DNA of 64,000 nucleotides from Nannocystis bainbridge (GCF_028368995.1 NZ_JAQNDL010000003.1:310001-374000), one strand, 5' to 3'. Shown: positions 12,962 to 21,458, numbered from the stretch's first letter. The notes: generated by a model not told the origin, from the sequence alone. Numbers and translations: made by a program.

Positions 12962-13561
12962 ATGCACGACCACGATTGGCCGACCCTCCTGCGCGCAATC
13001 AGCGAGCGCCTGTTCGAAGTCACCGACGAGGATGCCCGCGAGGCGGCGTGGTTCGCCGCCGCCGAAGGCGACACCGAGCGCGAGGCGCTCGAAGCCCGGA
13101 CGCGGACCGCGTCGCGCTGGCTGGGCTTCCCCGGCGCCACCGAGGAGGAGATCGCAGCGCGCGAGCGTGAGCTCGGGGTCCGGTTCCCCGACGACTACCG
13201 GTCGTTTCTCCGCGCCAGCAATGGCTTCCTGAGCATGGCCGGCTTCCCCTATGGCATGTGTTCGTTGAGCCCCGTGCAGCAGGTCGGCTGGTTCCGCGAC
13301 CTCGACAGCGCCGGACGGCTCAAGGCCTATCGGCGCGACTTCGCCGATGCCGATCCGGATGCGCTCCCCGACGATTGGGCCGTCCCGTTCGAAGAATTCG
13401 AGCGGACGCTGCTCATCGGAGAGAGCGACGGCAACGAATGCATCCTCCTCCTCCCGCCCGGCCCCGACAACGACTGGGAGCTGTGGACCTACGATCCGGA
13501 GGCGGGCTTCGGCGGGGAGTCGTTTCGCGCGCTCATGGAGCACGGACTCCGCCACGAGTAA
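12962..13561 (+). CDS. SMI1/KNR4 (SUKH) family protein
   Basis: 199 residues from ATG 12962. The central pattern FPGATEEEIAARERELGVRF followed by PDDYRSFLRASNGFLSMAGF is the SUKH signature (E..i...E..LG..lP.dyr.fl...NG). The later WAVPFEEFERTLLIGESDGN is the typical Gly-containing strand pair with a conserved acidic residue. SUKH proteins in bacteria often act as immunity proteins against nuclease or deaminase toxins, but many are stand-alone. No toxin gene is seen beside it. It converges with the lipoprotein gene, leaving only two bases between the stop codons. Confidence 0.8.
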   Translation: MHDHDWPTLLRAISERLFEVTDEDAREAAWFAAAEGDTEREALEARTRTASRWLGFPGATEEEIAARERELGVRFPDDYRSFLRASNGFLSMAGFPYGMCSLSPVQQVGWFRDLDSAGRLKAYRRDFADADPDALPDDWAVPFEEFERTLLIGESDGNECILLLPPGPDNDWELWTYDPEAGFGGESFRALMEHGLRHE

Positions 13562-13563
13562 AA

Positions 13564-14109
13564 TCAGTGGACTTCTTCCTTGTCGATCTTGACCTCGATC
13601 CGGCGGCCCTCGGCGCTGTCCTGGATCTGCACGTCCACGTGGCCGTCGACCCCGTCGGCTTGCAGCTGCTCGAGGATCTCCTGCTTCGCCGCCTCGGGTG
13701 ACAGCTCGTGGCTGACCTCGATCACCGGCAGGTCGGCCGGGCCGCCGATCGCCGGGGCTGTCGTGATCGTCGCGTTCGCCAGCGCCGGGAAGTTCGCCTC
13801 GAGGTCTGCCGTCAGCGCCGCGCCTGGCGGCAGCGAGGTTGCGAACAGCTCGATCTCCAGCGACGAGCCCGCCTGATCGTCCCGCTGCAGGCGCACCGTC
13901 GTCGCGCCCGTCTCCACCGCCTTGCCCTCGAGGTGCTTGGCGATCGCCTGGGCCGTCGCGTGGTCGAGGTCGGCGTCCGCGATCTTCACGGTGATGCCGG
14001 GCATCTCGGCGAGCTCCGCCGCCCGGGCCTGGACCTCCGGGTCGGGTTGGCAGGCCATGGCTGCGAGCGAGGCGAGGACGAGGGCGAGCGAGGCGATGGT
14101 GGTGCGCAT
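13564..14109 (-). CDS. envelope lipoprotein, paralog of the sigma-operon membrane protein
   Basis: 181 residues from ATG 14109, with ACGGAGAC just upstream. Signal peptide and lipobox AMAC place the lipid anchor at Cys20. The mature part has a helix-strand pattern without known domain names. Its last 40 residues (EILEQLQADGVDGHVDVQIQ, then GRRIEVKIDKEE) match the C-terminus of the gene at 6868-7614. It is preceded by a promoter whose two elements and 13-bp spacing match the ECF sigma promoter at 6254-6278, so it is probably part of that sigma factor's regulon. It may be a decoy, ligand or sensor partner of the membrane protein. The molecular role is unknown. Confidence 0.75.
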   Translation of the reverse strand: MRTTIASLALVLASLAAMACQPDPEVQARAAELAEMPGITVKIADADLDHATAQAIAKHLEGKAVETGATTVRLQRDDQAGSSLEIELFATSLPPGAALTADLEANFPALANATITTAPAIGGPADLPVIEVSHELSPEAAKQEILEQLQADGVDGHVDVQIQDSAEGRRIEVKIDKEEVH

Positions 14110-14130
14110 GAAGTCTCCGTTGCCTCGCTC

Positions 14131-14155
14131 TACGGGCCGCGCAGAAAAAGGTGAC
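14131..14155 (-). promoter_or_regulatory. ECF-type promoter of the lipoprotein gene
   Basis: On the minus strand GTCACC (14155-14150) and CCCGTA (14136-14131) are spaced by 13 bp, exactly as at 6254-6278, again with a T-rich spacer start. The start codon is 21 nt downstream, with a Shine-Dalgarno sequence between. Confidence 0.65.
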
Positions 14156-14283
14156 AGTCGCTCGCTCGCCGCCGGCCCGGGCGAGATCGCGCCGCGCATC
14201 GCCGCGGCCAATCATCACACCATCGAGCCCACCGCCGCTCGCTGGTCGCGTCGGCGCCGCGATCCATCTTGATCGCAAACCTC

Positions 14284-16500
14284 ATGGATCTCTCGAAGTT
14301 CGCGCGACGCTCCGGCCCGCTGGCGTTTGCGATGACGATCGCCGCCCAGGCCTGGACAGCCCACGCCGCCCCGGCGCCGACCCTCGCCGCGGCCGCCGAC
14401 GAGACCCTGCGGCTGCGCGGGCGGGTCCTCGATCGCCAGGGCCGTCCGCTCGCCGGCGTCACCGTCGAGGCGTTCGACTTCGCCGCGCCGGTGCAGCGGC
14501 CCGCCGTCGTCAGCGGGCCCGACGGGCGCTTCGCCGTGCCGGACCTGGCCCGGCGCTCGCTGCTGCTGCGGCTCAGCCACCACTCGCACTACGTCGAGTG
14601 GATCCCGCTCGATTTGCAGCGGCCGGCGCGGGTCACCACCGTCGACGCCGGCGCGCTCGTTTTGACCGCGCGCCGGTCCGGGCGCGTGCGGCTGATGTTC
14701 GTCGGCGACACCATGTTCGGGCGCCGCTTCGTCGACGCCGACGAGGACGGCGTCGAGGGCGAGGCCGGCGACCTGATCCGCCCCGACTCGCGCACCGCCG
14801 ACGCCGCGCGGGTGCTGCGATTCGTCGGCGACGTCCTGGCCTCCGCCGATTACACCGTCGCCAACCTCGAGTGCGTCGTCACCGATCGCCCGGACACGCC
14901 GCACCCCTACAAGCCGTACGTCCTGCACTCGCACCCCGACACGATGCGCGGTCTCGTGAATGTCGGCGTCGACGCCGTCAGCTCCGGCAACAATCACGTG
15001 TTCGATTTCCTGGCCGCCGGCGTCAGCGACACCCTCACCGCCCTCGCCGCCGCCGGGCTCGACGACACCGGCGCGGGCGCCAGCGAGAGCGCCGCCCTCG
15101 GCACCGCGATCGCGCGCACGCTGAACAAGGTCGACCTCGCGCTGCTGGGCCTCTCGCACATGCGCTTCGACGGCCCCGACCTCGCGGCCTACCGCCTCGT
15201 CGCCGCCGATCCGGCCAAGAGCGGGGCGCTCTACGCCTCGGCGGACAACCTCGGCCAATTCCTCGCCGACGCCGGTGAGGCGTTCGCGGTGCCGATGCTG
15301 CACGGCGGCGACGAGTACGCCCGCTATCCGACCGCCGACATGCGCGCGCTGTTCGTCGCCGCGATCGAGGGCGGCGCCGGCCTGGTCGTCGCTCACCACC
15401 CGCACGTGCTGCAGGGCGTCGGCGTGGTCGACGGGCCCGACGCGCCGCGGTTCGTGCTCATGTCGCTCGGCAATTTTTTGTTCGACCACACCCGCCACGA
15501 CACCGTCGACTCGGCGATCGCCGTGGTCGACGTCGAGGCGCGCGCCGACGGCGGCCACGACGTCGCGCGCGTCGAGCTGATCCCGCTGCGCCTCGACGGC
15601 TACGTGCCGCGGCTGCTCGCCGGCGCGGCGCTGGCCCGCGTCGGCCGCTCGCTCGGCCACCTCTCGACCAGCCTGCCCACCCATACTCGCGACGGTCTGC
15701 GCGGCGCCGTCGTGTTCCCCTCGCGCCACCGCGTGCTCGCGTTCGCCGACGCGAGCCACTACCGGGTCACCGACACCCGCGAGCCGGTCCACCTCGCCGT
15801 GCTCGGCCGCGACAGCGGCGCGGTGACGTTCGCCCGCCGCGGCCCGGCCGACAGCCTCGCGCGCGTCGACACCGAAGTGCCCGCCGACATCGTGCTCGGC
15901 CGCGACCTCCTCGATCACGGCGACTTCGAGGACCTCGACGTCGACGGCGAGGTCGGCGACGCCTTCGGCTGGGACCTGAGCCCTGCCGCGTTCGTCCAGG
16001 GCCGCACCGTGCGCCACGGCGTGCGCGCGGCGGTCCTGCGGCGCGCCGTCACCGACGCCGACACGACCTCCCTGGTGACCCGCCGCCGCGTCCCGATCGA
16101 CGGCGACAAGCCGATCACGATCCGCGGCTACCTGCGCGGCGAGGCGGCCGGGGCCGTGGTCGTGCGCGCCCGCTTCTTCGCCGACGACGCCCTGCTCGCC
16201 GAACAGGTGGTGTTCACGCAGAAGCCCGGCAGCTACGACTGGGCCCGCTTCTCCACCACCGTCAGCCCGCCGCCGGGCGCCCGCGGGATGCACCTGTCGT
16301 TTCGCCAGGATCGACCGGCGCGCGGCACCGGCGTGGCCTTCCTCGACGACGTGGCCGCGATCCAATGGGAGCGCACGGTCGCGGCCGGCGAGGCGATCCC
16401 GACCCCCAACGACTGGGACTTCGTCCGCTTCCGCGACGTCGCGCCGAACACCACCCGCCTCGACGCCGTGTTCACCCACCGCCGCTACGCCGCGAACTGA
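14284..16500 (+). CDS. CapA-like metallophosphatase, secreted, multidomain
   Basis: 738 residues from ATG 14284 (a TTG at 14269 is also possible). After a signal peptide ending near AHAAPAP comes a carboxypeptidase-regulatory-like beta domain (GRVLDRQGRPLAGVTVEAFD). Next is a PGA_cap/CapA domain with its metal-site motifs in order: FVGDTMFGR, ANLECVV, SSGNNHVFDF, MLHGGDEYARYP, AHHPHVLQG and SLGNFLFD. The last ~170 residues form a beta-sandwich-like region (LLDHGDFEDLDVDGEVGDAF) similar in style to carbohydrate-binding modules. CapA family proteins act in poly-gamma-glutamate or capsule handling; here the secreted form suggests an envelope or extracellular phosphatase role. It converges with the kinase gene, 33 bp away. 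Confidence 0.85.
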   Translation: MDLSKFARRSGPLAFAMTIAAQAWTAHAAPAPTLAAAADETLRLRGRVLDRQGRPLAGVTVEAFDFAAPVQRPAVVSGPDGRFAVPDLARRSLLLRLSHHSHYVEWIPLDLQRPARVTTVDAGALVLTARRSGRVRLMFVGDTMFGRRFVDADEDGVEGEAGDLIRPDSRTADAARVLRFVGDVLASADYTVANLECVVTDRPDTPHPYKPYVLHSHPDTMRGLVNVGVDAVSSGNNHVFDFLAAGVSDTLTALAAAGLDDTGAGASESAALGTAIARTLNKVDLALLGLSHMRFDGPDLAAYRLVAADPAKSGALYASADNLGQFLADAGEAFAVPMLHGGDEYARYPTADMRALFVAAIEGGAGLVVAHHPHVLQGVGVVDGPDAPRFVLMSLGNFLFDHTRHDTVDSAIAVVDVEARADGGHDVARVELIPLRLDGYVPRLLAGAALARVGRSLGHLSTSLPTHTRDGLRGAVVFPSRHRVLAFADASHYRVTDTREPVHLAVLGRDSGAVTFARRGPADSLARVDTEVPADIVLGRDLLDHGDFEDLDVDGEVGDAFGWDLSPAAFVQGRTVRHGVRAAVLRRAVTDADTTSLVTRRRVPIDGDKPITIRGYLRGEAAGAVVVRARFFADDALLAEQVVFTQKPGSYDWARFSTTVSPPPGARGMHLSFRQDRPARGTGVAFLDDVAAIQWERTVAAGEAIPTPNDWDFVRFRDVAPNTTRLDAVFTHRRYAAN

Positions 16501-16533
16501 GGCGCCACGCCGCGGACCGAGGCGCAGCCGCGC

Positions 16534-17754
16534 TCACGTGCGCACGGTCGGGGCTGGGCCGTGCCAGGTCGGCGCTTCGCTGACGCGGAACACCTCGCGC
16601 AGCTCGCTCGCGCTCTGGAACCGGCGCGCCGGGTCCTTCTCGAGCGCGCGGAGGATCAGCGCCTCCCACTCGAGCGGGATGTCGGGGCGGAGCAGCCGCG
16701 GCGCCGGCACCGGATCCTGGCAGTGGGCCAGGCCGAGGGCGATCGGCGACGGCGCGCTGAACGGCGGCCGGCCGGTCAGCGCGTGGTAGAGCATCGCCCC
16801 GAGCGCGTAGATGTCGGTGCGGGCGTCGACCTGGCCGCCGCGGACCTGCTCCGGCGCCATGTACTCGGGCGTGCCGACGACCATGTTGGTCGCCGTCATC
16901 CCCGACTCGGCCAGCGGGCGGGCGATCCCGAAGTCGATGATCTTGACCTGGCGATCGCCCGCGAGCAGCACGTTGGCCGGTTTGAGATCGCGGTGGATCA
17001 CCCCGGCCGCGTGGGCCGCCGCCAGGCCGTCGCACAGCTGCTCCGCGATCGGCCGCAGCTGCGCGGCGGGCAGGGCCCCGATCCGCTTGAGCCGGGCCGC
17101 CAGGCTCTCGCCGGCCACGTACTCCATCGAAAGGAACAGCAGCCCGTTCTCCTCGCCGAGGTCGTGCAGACGCACGACGTTGGGGTGGGAGATCCGCCTG
17201 GCCGTGCTGGCCTCGCGGCGCAGGCGATCGGCGGCGCTGGGGTCGAGCAGGCCGAGGCCGGCGACCACCTTGAGCGCGACCTCCTCGCCGAGCTGTTCGT
17301 CGCGCGCGAGGTAGACCGCACCCATGCCGCCGGCGCCGAGCAGGCGCACGACGACGAAGCGATTGGCGACCCGCTGGCCAGGCCGGACCTGGCCGGCGAT
17401 CAGGCTCTCGGCCTCACCGGCCGCGGCCGAGACCGCCGCGCGCTGGGCCGGCGCGGGCCCGAGAGCGGCGATGCTCTGGGTCGCGACCGCCAGCCGCTGC
17501 AGCTTGGCGTTGAGCTCGAAGTCGACGTTGCAGACGATGGTCTCGAGCGACTGCACGCGCTGCTCGAGGATCTTTCGCTCCTCGACCAGCGCCTTGCGCT
17601 CTTCCATCAGAGCCTTGAGCTGGCCGGCGTCGCCGCCCTGGCCCGACTCGAGCTCCTTCATCCGCTGCTCGTGCTTGAAGCGGAGGTACTTCGGGCCGAG
17701 CAGCCCGAGGACCACGCTGATGAAGAAGAAGATCGGGACGAGGACCTCGGCCAT
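16534..17754 (-). CDS. membrane-anchored Ser/Thr protein kinase with PspB-like N-terminus
   Basis: 406 residues. It begins with one membrane helix (VPIFFFISVVLGLLGPKYL) followed by a coiled coil about residues 25-90 (MEERKALVEERKILEQRVQS). This arrangement resembles phage-shock protein PspB. The Hanks-type kinase domain covers about 133-395, with glycine loop LLGAGGMGAVY, Lys162, HRDLKPAN at 254-261, DFG at 274-276 and APE in PEYMAPEQ. All catalytic residues are present, so it should be active. There is no extracellular domain. It is followed on the same strand by rpmB-like DNA only in the opposite order (rpmB lies upstream), so linkage is uncertain. Role unknown; membrane stress sensing is a guess from the PspB likeness. 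Confidence 0.9.
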   Translation of the reverse strand: MAEVLVPIFFFISVVLGLLGPKYLRFKHEQRMKELESGQGGDAGQLKALMEERKALVEERKILEQRVQSLETIVCNVDFELNAKLQRLAVATQSIAALGPAPAQRAAVSAAAGEAESLIAGQVRPGQRVANRFVVVRLLGAGGMGAVYLARDEQLGEEVALKVVAGLGLLDPSAADRLRREASTARRISHPNVVRLHDLGEENGLLFLSMEYVAGESLAARLKRIGALPAAQLRPIAEQLCDGLAAAHAAGVIHRDLKPANVLLAGDRQVKIIDFGIARPLAESGMTATNMVVGTPEYMAPEQVRGGQVDARTDIYALGAMLYHALTGRPPFSAPSPIALGLAHCQDPVPAPRLLRPDIPLEWEALILRALEKDPARRFQSASELREVFRVSEAPTWHGPAPTVRT

Positions 17755-17819
17755 ACGCTCTTCTTCTTACATCTCCGCTCCGGACAGCGGGCGAGCGGGC
17801 GGCGAATTGCCGCCGGGGC

Positions 17820-18056
17820 TCAGACCTTCTCGCCGCGGGCGCGGAGCTCCGCGACCACGATCTCGATGCCCCGCTTGTCGATCACGCGCAGGCCGTGGGC
17901 GCTGACCCGCAGGGTGACCCAGCGGTCCTCGCTCGGCACGAAGAAGCGCTTGCGGTGCAAGTTGGGGATGTTCCGCTTGTGCGTGCGGACGTGCGAATGC
18001 GACACATTCATGCCGCCCTGAGGGCGCTTCCCGGTGACCTGACAGACTTGCGACAT
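17820..18056 (-). CDS. rpmB: 50S ribosomal protein L28
   Basis: 78 residues: MSQVCQVTGKRPQGGMNVSH, then SHVRTHKRNIPNLHRKRFFV and a C-terminal beta part. This is the conserved L28 pattern (C..tGK.p..Gn.vSHs...tkR...pNl...r). Length is normal for the family. The N-terminal CQVTGK has lost the second pair of the four-Cys zinc site seen in some L28 forms, so this is the C-minus type. It lies directly upstream of the kinase gene on the same strand, 65 bp away. Confidence 0.95.
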   Translation of the reverse strand: MSQVCQVTGKRPQGGMNVSHSHVRTHKRNIPNLHRKRFFVPSEDRWVTLRVSAHGLRVIDKRGIEIVVAELRARGEKV

Positions 18057-18485
18057 AAAGCGGCCTTGTGCGTTGGAGGGGCGGGAAAGTAGCCGCGGGC
18101 TCCCGGGGGTGTCAAGGGAACTCCCGCCGCCCCGCCGCCCGCGATCGCGGCCCGGCCCTCGCCCCGGCCGCGGCGCCCTGGCCTGGACCCCTGGCGCAGC
18201 AGACGCTCGAATCTGCCGCTTTGGGCCGCTCCCGGGGCTTCCTGGGGCTCCCGGCGGCCTCGCCGCCCGTGCGCTAGCGCTCGCGCCACTGGCGCCTTGC
18301 TGCCGCTGGCCGCCGCCGAAACGAATGGCCCTGATTTAACGCCGACCGGCAGGCGGGCAGATCTTGCTGGATCGCGGCCGGCCGAACGGCCCTGCGCCGG
18401 GCGGACGCCTACAGCGCACGCGAGGCGCCGCGATCTCCCGCGAGCGCCGGCGTCGAGATCTGCGCGCGGACCGCCTGCACCGGTG

Positions 18486-18507
18486 GACATGTCCCACGGG
18501 ACATGTC
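18486..18507. repeat. 14-bp repeat unit, perfect 10-bp arms
   Basis: GACATGTCCC and GGGACATGTC pair around AC; a perfect member of the dispersed family. Confidence 0.8.
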
Positions 18508-18520
18508 TGAAAAACCACGT

Positions 18521-18556
18521 ACGAAAGGGCACGTCCCGCAGGACATGCCCTTTCGT
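18521..18556 (-). terminator. intrinsic terminator built on a 14-bp repeat unit
   Basis: ACGAAAGGGCACGTCC pairs with GGACATGCCCTTTCGT (16 bp, one mismatch) around CGCA. On the minus strand the stem is followed by ACGTGGTTTTT. It is 30 bp after the stop of the lipoprotein gene at 18586, so it is that gene's likely terminator. A near-identical design ends the gene at 52955. Confidence 0.7.
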
Positions 18557-18585
18557 TCATGCGTACGAATGGACCGGGTCAGGGC

Positions 18586-19269
18586 TCAGGGCGCGGCGCC
18601 CTCGTCGATCCACTGCTCGACCAGCGCGATCTTGTCGGCGGCGAGCGGCGGGCCGCCCTTGGGCATCTGCGCCGGGTTGCCGTTGAACGGGCCGTCGCCG
18701 CTGGTGCCTTTGAGCTTGGCCAGGAAGTACGACGCGGCCGCGTCGCCGGGCGCGATCCGCTTGAAGCCGGCGGCCTGGGTCGAGTCGACGTCGACGATCG
18801 CCGTATAGGCGGAGGCGGCGTCGGAGAACGTCAGGCCGCCGCTGCCCTGGGTGTGACAGCCGCAGTTGCCGGCGATCGCGGCCGGGAACACGTCGGTCTC
18901 CCAGCTGAGGCCATCGCCGGTGGTGGTCGTCGTGGTCGTCTCCGGCTCCGTCGAGGTGCCGGGCTCGGTGGTGGTGGTCCCGGGCTCGGTGGTGGTGGTC
19001 CCGGGCTCCTCGGTGGTGGTGCCGGGCACGGTCGTCGAGTCCGTGTCCGTGGCGGTGGTGGTGGTCGTCGTCGTCGGCTCACCCGTGGTCGGCTCGTCGG
19101 TGGTCGACTCGGTCGCCGTGGACGTGCCGTCGGTCGTCGAGGCCGTATCGTCGGTCGTGGTCGTGCCGGGGGTGACGTTCGCGTCGGTGGCATTGCCGTC
19201 GTCACCACAAGCGACGAGCGGCAAGGTCAGCAAACTGAAAGTGAAAATCAATTGAAGCGAGTTCTTCAT
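18586..19269 (-). CDS. lipoprotein with Thr-rich linker and cytochrome c-like C-terminal domain
   Basis: 227 residues. The signal peptide ends in lipobox LVAC (Cys21). Residues ~25-120 are almost only Thr, Ser, Glu, Pro and Gly. The C-terminal domain (LSWETDVFPAAIAGNCGCHT, then AAGFKRIAPGDAAASYFLAK and IALVEQWIDEGA) has the layout of planctomycete-type cytochrome c (PSCyt1-like) domains: a Cys-His motif, A.GF/RI.PGDAA.S, M near the end, then an I..W...GA helix. The heme motif is CGCH, one residue shorter than CxxCH, so heme attachment is doubtful. The next gene upstream has a related domain with CTTGCH. TAGTGT lies 9 nt before the ATG, which suggests a leaderless mRNA. Confidence 0.75.
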   Translation of the reverse strand: MKNSLQLIFTFSLLTLPLVACGDDGNATDANVTPGTTTTDDTASTTDGTSTATESTTDEPTTGEPTTTTTTTATDTDSTTVPGTTTEEPGTTTTEPGTTTTEPGTSTEPETTTTTTTGDGLSWETDVFPAAIAGNCGCHTQGSGGLTFSDAASAYTAIVDVDSTQAAGFKRIAPGDAAASYFLAKLKGTSGDGPFNGNPAQMPKGGPPLAADKIALVEQWIDEGAAP

Positions 19270-19312
19270 CGCGGCGGGACACTATCACGAGTCTCCGCAG
19301 CCAGAAGCGCCG

Positions 19313-19347
19313 ACCGCCGCGCTCGGGGTCGTCCCGAGCGCGGCGGT
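19313..19347. terminator. strong 15-bp perfect hairpin
   Basis: ACCGCCGCGCTCGGG (19313-19327) pairs perfectly with CCCGAGCGCGGCGGT (19333-19347) over a 5-nt loop. It lies between two minus-strand lipoprotein genes and probably ends the upstream one (19388-19978). There is no clear U tract. Confidence 0.5.
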
Positions 19348-19387
19348 AGGCCACTTCATTTGCGACGTCTGAGGTCGCACGCACCCA

Positions 19388-19978
19388 TCAATCGTCGAGC
19401 GCGCCGGCGGTGATCCACGCCTCGATCTTGTCGAGGTCCGCGTCGCTCAGCGCGGCCGCGGGCGGCGGCGGCATGGCGGTACCGTTGCCGCCCACCTCGA
19501 CGTGCGTGTTCTTGATCTTGTGCCACAGGTAGCTGTCGTCGGGCTCCCCCGCCGCGACCAGCTGCATCGAGGCGAGCTCGATCGACTGCTGGCCGACGAG
19601 CTCGCCGTACGAGTCGCCGGGGGTGATCACGAACCAACCGGAGGCCGAGCCGCCGGCCACGTGACAGCCCGTGGTGCAGTTGGCGTCCCAGATCGGTTGG
19701 ATGTCGGTCTCGTAGCTGATCGCGACCGGGTTGGTGGTCGCCGTGTCGGTGTCTTCCGTGGTGCTCGTGCCGTCAGTGCCGTCGGTACCATCGGTGCCAT
19801 CGGTGGTGGTCGTCGGCTGGTTGGTGTTGTTGGTGGTCGCGTTGGTGCCGTCGGTGGTGGTGTCGTCGGTGTCCGAATCACCACCCCCGTTGTCGCCGCA
19901 CGCGGCAGCGGCGAAAATCATCACGGCAAACGAGGCCTGGCGGGCGCTCGAAATCCAGGGCATGGAAACACTGCTCAT
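19388..19978 (-). CDS. lipoprotein with Thr-rich linker and cytochrome c-like C-terminal domain
   Basis: 196 residues. The hydrophobic leader ends in AAAAC with Cys27. The Gly/Asp/Thr linker contains repeated DGT triplets. The C-terminal domain (SYETDIQPIWDANCTTGCHV, then VAAGEPDDSYLWHKIKNT, TAMPPPPAAALSDADLDKIE and AWITAGA) is the same cytochrome c-like type as the downstream gene. The Cys-His motif is CTTGCH, i.e. CxxxCH rather than CxxCH. MPP is the usual distal Met region. The pair probably arose by duplication with divergence. Electron transfer or simple Cys-metal binding are both possible; no partner enzymes are nearby. Confidence 0.75.
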   Translation of the reverse strand: MSSVSMPWISSARQASFAVMIFAAAACGDNGGGDSDTDDTTTDGTNATTNNTNQPTTTTDGTDGTDGTDGTSTTEDTDTATTNPVAISYETDIQPIWDANCTTGCHVAGGSASGWFVITPGDSYGELVGQQSIELASMQLVAAGEPDDSYLWHKIKNTHVEVGGNGTAMPPPPAAALSDADLDKIEAWITAGALDD

Positions 19979-20145
19979 AGCGCAACAATCGATACCATTT
20001 CATCACTGGCGTGATCAAGCGTCCAATCGCGGATGGGGCGAGAAAGCCCCAGGGCGCTCCCCGAATCATCTTGCCTTCAAGACAGGCTCTTCGTGACAGG
20101 TGGCTGCGGAGAGCCCGCGAGTGGCCCGTGCTAACCTCGCAGTCC

Positions 20146-21099
20146 GTGAGCCTCCTGCGCGCATTGCCGGCGATCGGGCTCGCGCTCGCGCTCACGGGCT
20201 GCGGGGCGCCGCTCGCATACTCGCGCTTCGTCGCCGAGACGCCGTACAGCACGGCGCCGCTGCCCGCACGCGCCCACGTGTTCCTGATCGCGGGCGGCTC
20301 CGACGTCGCCAACTTCGCTGCCGAGGTCGCTGCACAGCGCGAGCTGCTGCGCACCCGCGGCGTGCAGGCCGACGAGATCGCGTGCTACTGGGCCCAGCCG
20401 ACGCGGGAGGCGTTCCGCCGCGACCGTGCGCAGTACCGTCGCCTCGCGGCCGCGCTCGTCGACTGTTACCCGGCCGCCACGGCGATCGTGCGCGAGCACC
20501 TGGCCCGCGCGGCCGCGAGCGAGCCGCCGTTCCTCTACGTCTACGTCAGCACCCACGGGCTGAGCTCGCTGCTGCCCCCGGATGTCCCGAAGGACCTGCT
20601 CGAAGCGCCAGATGCGGCGATGCTCGACCAGTACGCGCTGCAGCTGGCGGCCGGGCCGGGCCGCGGGTTCCACCCGGCGTTCCTGATGGCGGCCCGCCGC
20701 GCCGGCGCGCCGACCGACGACCTGGTGTTCTCGCCGGGCATGCTGGCCCGCGCGCTGCAGGCGTTGCCCGCTGCGACGCCGAAGGTGGTGGTGCTGCAGG
20801 CCTGCCACGCCGGCGGCTTCGCCCCCGCGCTCGCGCAGGTGCCGGGCCTGGTCGGCCTGGCCGCGGCCCGCCACGACCGCACCAGCTTCGGCTGCGACCC
20901 CGGCCCCGACATGACGATCTTCGGCGCGATCTACATCCGCCTGCTGGAGCGCCGCCTCGGCGAGCCCGCAGCCCTGCCCTCGCTCGACTGGCACGCGCTC
21001 TACAAGCAATTGCAGGCCGAGGTCACCCGCGCCGAGGCCGCCCAGGGCGCGACGCCGTCGCTGCCGGTGCTGCTCGAGAGCGCGGCGCCGGAGCCGTAG
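20146..21099 (+). CDS. caspase/C13-like peptidase lipoprotein
   Basis: 317 residues from GTG 20146; TAACCT lies 8 nt upstream, consistent with a leaderless mRNA. The signal peptide ends in lipobox LTGC (Cys19). The rest follows the caspase-like/C13 fold order: AHVFLIAGGSDVANF, then FLYVYVSTHGLSS with the presumed catalytic His137, then KVVVLQACHAGGFAPALAQV with the presumed catalytic Cys220. ACHAGGF resembles the ACxSG/ACHAG motif of legumain-, metacaspase- and gingipain-type clan CD peptidases. A clan CD peptidase tethered to the membrane by a lipid is unusual. Substrate unknown; it could process surface proteins. It is transcribed away from the two lipoprotein genes. Confidence 0.75.
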   Translation: MSLLRALPAIGLALALTGCGAPLAYSRFVAETPYSTAPLPARAHVFLIAGGSDVANFAAEVAAQRELLRTRGVQADEIACYWAQPTREAFRRDRAQYRRLAAALVDCYPAATAIVREHLARAAASEPPFLYVYVSTHGLSSLLPPDVPKDLLEAPDAAMLDQYALQLAAGPGRGFHPAFLMAARRAGAPTDDLVFSPGMLARALQALPAATPKVVVLQACHAGGFAPALAQVPGLVGLAAARHDRTSFGCDPGPDMTIFGAIYIRLLERRLGEPAALPSLDWHALYKQLQAEVTRAEAAQGATPSLPVLLESAAPEP

Positions 21100-21458
21100 C
21101 GGCGCCGCGGACAGGTCCTCGAGGACATGTCCTTCGGGACATCTTCCTTAAAAAAACGGCGCTCGTCATGACAATGCCCGAAGGACATGTGCTTTCGGCC
21201 AGCCATGCGATCCGCCCGCGCGGCCCGCGGTCGCAGCATGGCCCGGAGGACATGCCCGATCGGTCAGCCTCGCGTGCCCCCGACGCTCGCCGCGCTCACG
21301 ACCCCAGCCGATGCGCCGCGAGCCGGCTGGGCGCCCGCGAATCGAGCGCCGCCGCGCGAGCCGGACGGACCTGTCCCGAAGGACATCCTCGCTCGCGCCG
21401 GTCAGCCACGCCGCTGCTATCGGACTGACCTGTCCCGAAGGACACCCTCGCTCGCGGC
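21100..21458. other. repeat-rich intergenic region
   Basis: 359 bp between a plus-strand and a convergent minus-strand gene, filled by several units of the 14-bp family (21109-21147, around 21174-21190 and 21241-21260, and the two at 21362-21464). No gene is supported. Confidence 0.6.
21109..21147. repeat. two tandem 14-bp repeat units
   Basis: AGGTCCTCGAGGAC followed immediately by ATGTCCTTCGGGAC in 14-bp register, 9 bp after the stop of the caspase-like gene. Confidence 0.75.

Larger units (their letters stand above)
18057..18585. other. intergenic region with two repeat-family hairpins
   Basis: 529 bp between two minus-strand genes. The right end holds two palindromes of the 14-bp repeat family (18486-18507 and 18521-18556). 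The rest shows no credible gene. Confidence 0.5.
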
